A DNA stretch of 64,000 bases from contig JAYMTL010000069.1 in the NCBI GenBank assembly GCA_036897445.1, positions 34,033 through 98,032 on the forward strand, given 5' to 3'. This DNA comes from Pelargonium tetragonum. Lineage: Eukaryota > Streptophyta > Magnoliopsida > Geraniales > Geraniaceae. Position 1 is the stretch's first letter; each line of letters opens with the position of its first letter. Under the pieces are notes generated by a model, which was given only the letters and a program-made list of their open reading frames with translations, searched no databases and had not been told where the DNA came from. Positions 52,620-62,880 of the stretch are shown piece after piece. Made by a program: the position numbers and the translations under genes.

Positions 52620-55600
52620 TTATCTTGTCTAGATCTGGTGTGAAATATACCTTAGTGCAAAAAGTTTCTATAATAGAATTGGATTTTTTTGGGATAAAAG
52701 TCTCATCCTAGGGGCCCCTGAAAGAAAACTGGACAGAAATCATTATTTGGTTTAAACCTAATCCTTGAGTAACGCTATTTGATTTTATGACCTACAAAAA
52801 CCATTTCCGTTCTGGTCTGCCTTACAAACTTCTAGAATAACTGGAATAACAAACCCCAGCTCTATTCAGGACATTCTTTAATATTTAGTTAAAACCGCAT
52901 ATACTATTATGAAAACCTATTCTAAAGCCTCTTTAGAAGCCTAGGAACTGAGAAAAGCCCCTTAACGTATGCTTTTTCTTTTATTCACCATTTCCTAATT
53001 TTACTTCAGTTTTGTCTTTTTGTTAATGACCGGGTATTTGGGGCGGTTGCATAAAAAATGAAATGGGAGAGTCCTTATAGTTGTTGAGATATGATAATCC
53101 GATAGCAAGGATTTCCGTTAGGTTTTAGTTGTAATTACTCTTTAGACAGAGGCTACCCCTCTTTTAGACTTATGTCTGGCGCTTCATTTTTCCATAATAT
53201 CACGTATTTTTACTAGGACTCTACTCACACTTGCTTTTACAAAAACGCCATAAATAGGGATAAATAGGCTTCTTAATAGATTACAACTTTACTGAGAAAA
53301 TTTCGTAGTCCCTTTTAAATAATACATCGAAGTAGGGGATTCCTGATTTGAACCATTAAGGTATTTTATAATTCGACTGAGTACTCTAAAATATTTACTA
53401 TATTATGACTTTTATTAGCTGTAGATTTAGAAAAGTAAGAGTTTCTTCTATCTAAGTTCTTTCTTGCTCTATTAACTTTTGCTAGTTATACTTAAAAAGC
53501 AACTCCGTTTGGATGGTATCTGTTTTCTTCGGGGAATCCCGAAAACTATATGCTTATACTACTTTCCGGTCCTATATTAGTTTTCAACTGATTAGGAACT
53601 ACTGCAGTCATTGTCATTTTGATAATTATTTGCCAGTTAAGTTTTCTCTATTTAATTTTACAAAACCCGAGCTTCTTCCTCGTGTATTATTTAACTAGAG
53701 CAAATTCGTTCGGAGGTTTCTTATTAAACTTTTTTTATAAAGGGGGACCTTACCCAAACTAGTTTCAATTCAGTTATCTTCCTTTTTCTCTTTTTAGTTT
53801 AGTAATTTAAGGGGAGCCCTATATATATACTTATTTACAAGCTACATTCTTTGCCCAGAAACCTTGTGAAGGTTAAGATATCCCGTAAGTCCTAGTTATG
53901 TATTCTAAAAATTGTTTGCAAAAAGGGTTTTCTCCAGGCTTTAGTCCCTAAAAAATTTTTTTTTAATATAGTCAATTACACTAACTTCCAACAAAGTACT
54001 GATAATAAAGAATAGAAAGTTCAGAAAAGCAAAGCTAGAACTCGACAAAGAATCTCAGGTATTATAAACAGGAAAATAAATATAAGTAGTCCAACAATAT
54101 AATAAAAAGAAACACTAAAGTGAGTGCCTATACTAGAATCAAGCAGTAGAATATTTATTTAAATTATTTACTAGCCAGAGCCTCTTGCAAAGTAATTATA
54201 TAAAGTAAGATACCAACCTTCCTATATCTCAGGATACCCGCTGCTATAGTTTGATCCTCGCAAAAAATAAGGGGTCTTTTCCTTCTAAAGGCAATAAAGT
54301 AAAATCGCTTAAGATAAAAATCCTTGTAGGATAGGGTTCTAAATAGATTTTAGCTCTTTAATGAAAAATATATCTTCAACGGAGCATTTCCAGTTAGAAG
54401 TTTTTAGCTAAAATTTTTTTAACCACTGCTTACACAAAGTAAAAAAGAAGCAATAATTAAGAGCCTGTTCTGTTTGCTTAATGCTTTAGTCTACGCTCTA
54501 CAAGCTTTTTTGTAGTGGGAAACCCTTAAATTAGTATCGTTATTGGCAGCTAATTTAGTAACAGAACACTGCTAGAGAAACATAGCTTGTGACTTTAATT
54601 TAAGGAGGAATTCGGCAGTAAGTTAAGTGGGGCTATAAGGAGGTAAATTGTCCTGAGTAATATAGAGCAACCCTTAGAAATTTTATAGCTTTTAGTTTAA
54701 AAGAGCAAGATGCCCTTTAGAAGGTTTTAGATCAATTCTCTTCAAGTCTGGGTAGAGGATATGTAATTGACAAAGCTAAGATTTCCTATAAAAAGTGGAA
54801 TAGAAAGGGGTTTTTGGCTAGTTGTCTACCAATTTATCAAGTTCAGTACGATCTAAGTATCTAAGAGTAAAAAAGGGGCCCTTTCTAAACAATTTCAAGA
54901 AAATGTCTACTTTTTAGAACTAAAAAAAACTAGTATAAAAATTCTTTTTAATCTAGAGTTGAAAAGTAAATAATATGGGGGTTATCCGAAACTAGAGTAT
55001 TGGGCCTAAACCGTGTAGCATTTATTTTGAATAATTAAAAATAAAGTAAGGATAAGAATCCCATGGCCCATGGACGAAAGCTTTTACTGACAAATCTGGT
55101 TACTCCTTTACCTGGCAAAATAGAAGCGGCCCTTTTAAAGGTATTCTTTGAAACAAGGCACCGCCGAGCTTTTTACTAATACAAAAAATAGAATTTTCAG
55201 TAGATTGCCAGACAATTCCTAGAAGGGTTGCTTTAGGTCTTGCGGCGTTACTTTTAAAAACGAATTTTACTGAAAAGGAATTCTCTTGCTCAACAGTGTC
55301 CTAGTCTTTGGAATTAAGGAGTTATATACAAGGAAATCCGGCTACTAGTACTCTTAAAAATCTAGTCATTTTTTAGGTGAAATACTAAACCAGAAGCCGT
55401 ATATTAGTCGGCTTTTTCTGGCAAATGGAGGCTTGTTTGGAAAGGGAAAAGGGTCGTCGGTTCCAAGTCTCACCTACAGTTAAGTTTATGTAAAAAAGAA
55501 AGCGAAAATACGGGATCCTAGCTTACTTCAAATCTTTCTAAAATTTACAAACTCTCCTTAGTAAAATAAAAGACTATACGGGTTTCCGTTGGGAGTTTGA

Positions 55601-57544
55601 CAACCCCGGTTAACTTTTTAAAAGGAAAGGCAAGATCTCAAAAAATTTTAGTTATAGGGAATAGCGGGTTTCTCAACCGGAGGAGGCCTTCTACACTACA
55701 GAGTAATAAAGAAAAAGAGATCTAGTTGCTCTATCCATATAAGAAGTAGCTCAACTAGAGCCTTGCTTGCAATCTCATTATTATTGTTTTATAATCGAGG
55801 ACCTCTCTAATTAAGTGTGCGTTTCAAGTTACTCCTATACTTAAGTTACTTGATAAGCCTGCAGAAATGTTACATATCAAAAACTTGTAAAAAGGGACTC
55901 ACTACCTCAAATATCTCTAGGATTTTCTTAACTTAAAATACCACACCTCTCCCATCATAGCAGCTAGCTACCTTATAGCCCTCATTTCTGAGTCTATTGT
56001 TAATTACACACAAAGCGGGTACAAGCCTCAGGATTTCTTTTAATAAAAAGGAGGAGACCCGCAATTTCAGTATCTTTTTTCTCTAGCTGCAACTCACTTT
56101 TTAACCAAGCTAAGGCTTTTTCCTTTCCTACTTTGTTCGGGTAATACTACTGCAATACTTGTTCACCAAAAACTATAGAAATAATTAGAAAACTTGTCCA
56201 GGGTTTCCTATAATATAAGCTCCTCAGGAGGTACTTTCAGCTTAGCGATAGACAAAAGTAATGCATAGCAACAGTATAATCAAAAAGTCCAGCTCTTGTA
56301 TTAAAAGTCAAAAAAAGTTATAACTAAAGGGAGCCCCACAATCTTCAGTTACCTAAGTTCGAACATCCAAAATTCGTAATTGTCAGGGAAACAAACATTT
56401 CCAGCAGAATAAGGCGTAAAGATATACTATGGATGCTTAGAGCTATAGAACTCCTCCAAAAGCCCTATAGACTACGACCCGAAATTCTTGTGTACCAGAG
56501 AGGTTTTATGCATTGATATCTAAAGTCTTGCTTAAATAGAAATTAGGAGCTTTACACAGAGATATCCAGGAGTTTACCTATTTTTTTGAATACAGGCAGA
56601 CCTGAAAAAAGACTAAATCTTCGAATCATATACAAATACATAGTTTTGAAGCATGTTTTAATATTTGTATCTCTAGTGCAAGCTCTCAATGCATAAGTCT
56701 ATAGACGATCCATTAGTAGTAAATGAGTGTATTACAAAAGGAGTTCTATTCTGTTTTATAATTATAATAACCAAGTAGGTTTCAATTTCAAATAAAGCAA
56801 TAGATAATTTAGCTTTCTCAACTTTTGGGGATAAAGGGGCGGATCTAATAAAGTTATTGGAAAACTAAGATTCAAATTCAAGTGGATGGAAAAGTCCCCT
56901 GTGTACATATAGTATGTAATTACTAAATATCAAATTAAAAAGTTCCGCTAGTTAAATAAATTAAGCAAACAATCCAGAATATATAGGGAATCCTAGGGTG
57001 TACAGAAAAGTACTTTGTATAATAGGAAACCTGGAGTATTGCAAAGGGGATCCTTACACTAAACTAAAGAGGTCTTTCTAAATCTTCAGTACTTCTAGTT
57101 AAAACTTTCTGTGGTATTCCTCGGAATCTAAAAGCGGAGCCTTTTTGTACCGACCCAATATTGTTTTTAATTTCTTTTTGAGAGAGTTTCTCTGTTAAAT
57201 ACACTACATCCTAAGATGAAGCAAAACTCAAACTTGTTAAACTAAGTAGCTTAATACTAGAATTTTTATAAATCCTACTCTTGTTTCATGACATGCTGCA
57301 CAAGATCCTAGCGTCAGGTATCCGGTAGAGAATAATAGAATAAAATCTTTGGCAGTCCGTGAGCAGGGGTTTGGCCTTTCTCGTAAACTTATGGATGTAC
57401 AAAAACTTAATTAAAAAGGGGGATTTCCTTGTAAGAGTCTAAGGTCATGCCGCTTAGGTACTATTTGATACTGACGAGTGTCCCTACCTAAGTATTTGGT
57501 TTATTCCTAGAAAGTACTTCTCAGCTCTATGACTCCTTTATTAT

Positions 57545-58020
57545 ATATAATAAACCGGATCTAGAACCCTTATCTGACAGAGGCTTTCATTTCCTTCTAC
57601 GCTCGCTAAACTTACTTTGATAACTTTAATTATATATATACCCGGGTGACTAGCTATTTCATGAGTATAAATAGATAAAAGCTCCCTTAAAAATAGCGAA
57701 TCCTGCCTCTACCAGTGCAGAGTATTCCCATAGATATGTTTAAGCGCCACCTCAAGCCCTTGCAAAAACTCTCAGTTATTAAGCTCTCTAAACCTCTTTT
57801 TAAGTTCCGTAAGTGTCAGTACAACTATCTTCTTTTTTTAATATCTACCGAAATTTTTATTCCTAAGCCGTTTTTCTATTCTTGTAGCTTATATACCACC
57901 ACCTTCTTCCTTTTGTAACTCTCCTATCAATAGCACTAGGCTTTTATAAACCTGTGCCCTTACACTTCCTCTCGAATCGACAAAATAAAGATTTCATAGC
58001 TATAAGAGACTTCCCATCAC
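57545..58020 (-). pseudogene. Decayed ORF of about 150 codons, unknown product
   Basis: One minus-strand frame runs from about 58020 to 57545 with only six internal stops (TAG, TGA, TAA, TAA, TGA, TAG) in about 155 codons. The sequence between them is protein-like and charged, for example VYKSLVLLIGELQKEEG near 57930 and LTELKKRFRELNN near 57800. About 28 % of codons start with G. The four TAR stops can all be read as mutated glutamine codons. The plus strand of the same stretch is pyrimidine-rich and lacks the G-run/C-run motifs. The 67-codon plus-strand ORF at 57715-57918 is then a shadow. No family is recognised. The left end is uncertain: desert-type motifs already reappear at about 57690. 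Confidence 0.4.
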
Positions 58021-58432
58021 TGTCATAGTATGTTAACAATAATCTAGTTTAAACAAGCTGTGGGAATCCCTGGGAAAAGGGAAAACAAGAATCAAAATTC
58101 TAAATAACTTATAAAAAAATCTTAAGACACCGAAAAACTATAGCTAACTGCTGCCTCTAAAGAGAATCCTGTGTCCCTAAAAAAAATATATATATAGCTT
58201 AAATATATTGCAAGAAGGTTTCCTTTCTTTTCTTTAAAGTCTTTAATTTAGAAACTCAAAAACTAGTTATTCCTATTTCGAAGAAAACCCTAAATCCTTA
58301 AATTTGTGTCCTAAAAAGACAAACCTTTTTACACAGAACCTGCTTTGCGGAGGATAATTAAAGGAGACCTTCTAAGATTATTTAATTACCACAAGAAAGT
58401 ACAGAGATTTAGCGGACTCCTCTATAAAAGGA

Positions 58433-58458
58433 TCCTATTTTTTTGTCCTATTTTTTTG
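58433..58458. repeat. Perfect 13-nt tandem duplication
   Basis: TCCTATTTTTTTG occurs twice head to tail. It is the longest exact tandem pair found; about 0.003 are expected by chance in the window, although the T-run inside raises that figure somewhat. Confidence 0.92.
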
Positions 58459-59642
58459 AGCGTAGAAATACCTTTAATAAGTTGAAGCAAAATTCCCTTA
58501 AATAGGATATTATATACAAGATCTTTTCTGAATGATTAAATAGTAAATAATTGAATCGGGTGGGTATAAAACAAGTGATCACTAACGTAAGAATGAGTAG
58601 TTCCTTCTACTTTTTTAGTAGAATTCGTATAGTCTCTCAGGAATGCCCTACGCTCGACCAGCAACACGAGTCCAAGAACCTTTTAGTTCGGACTCACAAG
58701 CTACTAAGAAAACAACTATAAAACTTTCATCTATGTTACTATTTTCTTAGTATCCCTCTTTTTCCGGAACCTTTGTGTACTACTGTTGTGTCAATTGAAA
58801 AAAAGAGCTATTTGTTGAATTATCAAGAACTTCTATTTCTAAATTAAAACTCTAAATTCTTGCTTTTTAGTTCCCTGCTTTGTTAGTCTCGGCTTTTTGA
58901 GAAACCTTCAGTATTAGTCGTATGTCAGTACAAATAAAAAGAGACCTGCCTTTTATGTAATTCTTTGTAGTCGGGGCGTACTCCCTTTATCTGGGAGAGA
59001 AGGAAGGGACCCTTGGTGTTTTAGAACCGGGGACTGCCTACGGTGTCTTGTGAAAGGAAAGGGAATTCCATTGTCATTGTAGGGGTACCCCTTTTTGCAT
59101 ATCCTATAATTAAGAATTCTTAGGACAAGTAATAGAGTACCTATAAAACCACAAAAACTATAAATAAAGTAGAATTCACAAGCTTGACGAACTAACTTAT
59201 CTATCTTACACTTTTAAGGCATAGGGATAAAATTCTATGAAAGGTAGATACAAGCAACGTAAGAGCTTCGTCTACTGCAAAAAAAACTTTAATACTGAAT
59301 TATTTTAAGCTTTATAAAGTGGGTTCATTAAGATTTCGAGCTTATAGTGTCCCGGATTACTAAACCTGAGTACTTTCGCTAAATCTAGCGAACTTCATCA
59401 TTCATTACTCATAAAAACAGCCATGTAAATATTACAACAACTCCAATTCAATTCCATAGAGCTTTGTAGAAGGGGCTCCTCTCAGAACAAAAACCTTGTG
59501 TATTATGACCTAGAATAATTCATATTTAATATAAGCCTTCCCTATGAGATAGCTTCGACCAACTAGGCAAAAACGAGACCTCGTGATTTAATACACATAT
59601 GAAATAAAAAAACCTTACAAAGAGTAAATACCAAAAACCCCT

Positions 59643-59659
59643 TTCGCAGTAACTGCGAA
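59643..59659. repeat. 17-nt near-loopless inverted repeat
   Basis: TTCGCAGT and ACTGCGAA are perfect reverse complements separated by a single A. As duplex DNA it is a symmetric site of the kind bound by a protein dimer; as RNA it would need to open two pairs to form a loop. No gene is adjacent. Confidence 0.6.
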
Positions 59660-61285
59660 TAAAGAGTATAAGGAAAGGCACAACCCTAAAAACTCGAAAG
59701 TAAATAAGGCTCGTATTTGTCTAATAAGGAAGCTTGTTGATATAATAAAGGATCCCTCGCTTAGATTGGTATATGCATATAGAAATAGAATAGCTTAGAA
59801 ATTTTTAATAAAGAAATAAGATTGCATAATATATAGGAGTGAGAACACGGATTTCTGTCTTCGGGGGTAAAAAAGCCAAGCCTTTCATGAGTAAGACCTC
59901 TATTCTATATAGAGTCCTCACTAGATAAGGCTGAACTCAAGATACTTATATTAAAAAACGAGTCTATTTGTTTAGAGATAGAATTCTTTAACATAACCTA
60001 GGATTCTCAGATAAATCCTTATTTCAAGAGAGGCTATAAGGAGCTTGTTAAACATATGTTTTTACTTAAATTGTTATTTTAAAAGACGCTCATTTTCAAC
60101 TTCTTGTATCCGTTCGTTAATAATTTTAGAAGTATATCTTTTTCTTTCCGGAGGTTGTTGACGGGCTCTAATAGGCTTACTTAAAATGAACCAAAGGTTC
60201 CCTGTTAACTTTTAATAAAAGTAGACCTTTCTCACGTATACTTTATTAATTACTTATCGATTGCAGAAAAAGCAAAATAGCAGGAAAACAAAAGCTTTAA
60301 GGTAGGTTTCTGCTAGCTTGATTGCTTTTTCAAAAATGACTAGAGAAGACGTAATACGCGTAGAGGAGTTAGAACCCTGGTACTGAAGTTCAAAACAACC
60401 TTGTCAAGTTGTTGAAAAATCTGTCACTTTATGACAGTGAACCCGCAGTTATAGTTAAAGAGAATTCTGGTATGTAAGCCCCCCGATTGAATATAGTATA
60501 GTGAAGTTAACTAATTATTACAAATATGGAACTCCTTCTACTGCAGTCTAGCGGTTTGAAAAGTAGCGAACTAAACCAATACACAGGGCCTGCTAATAAA
60601 TCTAGATCCGATCTCTTTTTTTGCTGTGATATACTAATGGGAAAGCTTAAATTCAATTTTCAGAGCTTTTTTAGGATTATCTCTTTAATCTATTACGAAA
60701 TTTGAACCTAGGGAATATCCACTTATTCTACCCAAGGCTTTCTACGAATTCTAGGGAGTGCCCGGGATACCCTTTTTATTCTTAATTAGAAGCTTCCTTG
60801 GACCTCAGAGTTTACTTTTTCTATTTTCAGGTTCCTCCTGAGTATTTGCTTATTCTGAGAAACTACTTCAACTAAAAAGCAACTGTTTTCCTAATTAGAT
60901 ATCTATGTACTTCTTTCTTTAAAGTGGGTCTAACAGACACAGGGTTAATATCTTACTAATTGCAGTTGATAATCTCTATTGCATTTGTTGTAACGTTCAA
61001 TACCACGAGTAAAGTGTAAAAGATCGCACTTCTATATGATGAAGTCTACATCTCGAAAGTCCGCTGTTGTGTAAGCTTTAGTGCCTTAATTCTCAGTTAT
61101 CAAAAACTAAATATACTACCTATGAGTAGGATGGCCTTCTTCTACGAGATTTTTACTAGACTTTCTATCTTTATAAACCGAAATGCCTGACTCTGGAATT
61201 ACCAACTTGAATTGAAACTATAAGGCAAGAATCAAGTAAGAAAAGAAAACAAGTAACCAGAATAAGAAACAACAAAGAAGAAAGA

Positions 61286-61356
61286 GACTCCAGCCGGCTT
61301 GAACCAGCGCCCGTTAGCTTAAGAGTCCAGTGCTCTACCAACTAAGCTATACACCC
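61286..61356 (-). pseudogene. tRNA-Lys(CUU)-like sequence, probably a tRNA pseudogene
   Basis: The 5' half reads GGGTGTATAGCTTAGTTGG (61356 downward), with a normal D arm (AGCT..) and anticodon loop CTCTTAA, anticodon CTT. Box A and box B-like segments are present. Three parts are defective. The anticodon stem pairs poorly. The T arm GCTGG/CCGGC has a 6-nt loop, consistent with loss of one base. The acceptor strands GGGTGTA and TGGAGTC do not pair at positions 3 and 5. Mitochondria normally use tRNA-Lys(UUU) alone, so a CUU anticodon points to a nuclear origin. It could be a nuclear tRNA or tRNA-derived SINE fragment. Confidence 0.55.
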
Positions 61357-61668
61357 ACACAAAGAAATGGAACTGGAATATAATCGCTCACTTTTCGCCT
61401 TCCTCCTCCTCACTTTGTTCGGATCCAAGCTACACTTGCCTTAATACCTTTTACCAGGAAACCCAAGCTGTCCCAAGATAAATCTTGCCTAGGTTTTGTA
61501 TTACTTACCCTTCTAGAGGTACAGGAAAGCACTAACAACTAACAATAAAGAAGTAATCCTCAGGATAAGTAACCAATATAAAAGGCTGAAGTCAAGGAAG
61601 CTACTCCTACTAAACCTTTTCTTTTTAAAGCCTACTTACAAACAAGCAAAGAATGAAATAGGAACAGA

Positions 61669-61734
61669 GGATTGATGCGATTCGAACCTATGACTTCAAA
61701 CTTAGCAAGCGCTTTACCCACTAGAAATTAAGTC
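61669..61734 (-). pseudogene. tRNA-like sequence with GCU (Ser) anticodon loop
   Basis: The minus strand has a good T-arm core (ATAGG-TTCGAAT), a D-arm-like segment (CTAGTGGGTAAAGC) and a loop TTGCTAA with anticodon GCT. The T stem has two mismatches, the anticodon stem is mostly G-T, the D stem is uncertain, and the acceptor ends do not pair well. The variable loop is about 5 nt, too short for an ordinary serine tRNA outside some mitochondria. I regard it as a decayed tRNA or tRNA-derived element. Confidence 0.35.
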
Positions 61735-61800
61735 AAAGAAAGTCAAGAATCAAGAACATGAATCAAAGCGAAACGAGAAAAGAAACAAAGAGTTTTGGAT

Positions 61801-62635
61801 CGTACTAACTATGCCTTATAGAGAACTCTTTTCCACTGCACAGCTTTGTTCAGAGCTCAAAAGCTATTTCTATATATATAAGTAGCTAATCTTTTTTGCT
61901 TGGCAGGGATCAGAGCAAAATACCTTATTTAATATGCGCCTGAATCTCCGACTACTATTATAGTACTCCCTTGATATTTGAACCCATTTCAGGGTAGTGT
62001 ATAAGCGGGATACTTACTTTGCCTTTGCATGCTTTTTTACAACATAAAGACTGCAATTCCTATCTAAATAGCTTTATCGCGACCGGGACCTCTTGCGGAG
62101 GAATCCGATCTAATCTTTTCAAGGATACTTATAAGATTACAGGATTTTAAACACCCCCTTATGTTACTTATAGTAAATTTGATTCACGAAGCAGTGTTTT
62201 ACGGACTTTTTATATCCTATTTATAGAGATTAATAATTCAAGTAATTGTTCTGCTCCAGTATAACAAAGGTAGGGTTGGAGTCAGTTTAATTATGCAATA
62301 GCTTTCCTTATTTTAAGGTACTTTACTCAGTATCGAGATCGAGGGTTCCTTTTTTATTGTTTTTAGTATAAGAAGCCTGATATCAAATTGTAAAAACTGA
62401 ATCGGCTAGGGTGATGAATTAATACCCTTTATAAATCAATCTTTACTTGCGGGGCACTTGAAAAGTCAAATCTGATATAAAAAAGTAAAGTTGAATTTAA
62501 ATAGAAGAGACTCCCTAGCATATTGAACGTGAGTACTTGACTCTGTCGTTCTTGCTAAGATATGCGTATCCCTGGATCACAAAGCAGGATTTAAGAGGCA
62601 GTGAATACAATTTCCTAGGAGTTTCGAGTCTATCA
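61801..62635. other. Intergenic, nothing recognised
   Basis: It returns to desert-type A+T-rich sequence with scattered G-run/C-run motifs. I see no gene, tRNA or notable repeat. Confidence 0.65.
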
Positions 62636-62880
62636 TTATAAATAGGAAATTAGATAGAGCTTGGTACTACCCTCCATATAGTTGAGCTTGCTTGTCTTAT
62701 ATCTCGCAGTAAGGAGAGTCAGTAGTTTTTTTAGTTTAAGGAAAGATTTCTTACTTAGTTGTTTATTACTACAGAGAGAGGTTAGCTTTATTAGTATATA
62801 TAGTATAATTAGGAAGAATTGAGTACTATGAGAAGATATAATACAGGTATATATACCCTGCACTTATAAAAAGATAAACT
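62636..62880 (-). other. Small TpA-rich patch with 75-codon ORF
   Basis: The minus-strand ORF (62636-62863) is lysine-, leucine- and serine-rich with a hydrophobic first third. The patch has the TATAG/TTAGTA texture of the 26.7-29.0 kb island. Another minus-strand frame gives a more protein-like stretch (SLLRDIRQASSTIWRVV near 62680) interrupted by TAA and TGA. It is likely a third, shorter fragment of decayed foreign DNA rather than a functional gene. Confidence 0.3.

Larger units (their letters stand above)
35073..57544. other. 22 kb intergenic desert right of trnQ
   Basis: No intact gene is seen. ORFs up to 84 codons (for example 46283-46537) have no recognisable features. A weak relic at 50540-50800 and several short repeats are listed separately. 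T-arm-like words near 39.35, 39.47, 39.68 and 40.65 kb were examined and lack the rest of a tRNA. The background and motif texture match the left desert. Confidence 0.65.
58021..61200. other. 3 kb intergenic desert
   Basis: No gene or tRNA is seen. It contains the 13-nt tandem duplication at 58433 and the inverted repeat at 59643. A T-arm-like word on the minus strand near 60.7 kb lacks the remaining tRNA arms. Confidence 0.65.
61200..61800. other. Purine-rich segment with two tRNA-like sequences
   Basis: The plus strand is A/G-rich (many AAGAA and AACAA words) and differs from the surrounding desert. Two tRNA-like sequences lie on the minus strand about 310 nt apart, each flanked by similar A/G-rich text beginning with CAAGAATCAAG (near 61228 and 61744). 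This suggests either a duplicated unit with a tRNA-like head or a small transferred block of nuclear DNA. The duplication is too degenerate to align reliably by eye. Confidence 0.4.

Noticed and set aside
57000-57420. Long minus-strand runs with few stops below 57420
   Set aside because: Two different frames are equally open here, showing locally low stop density rather than a gene.
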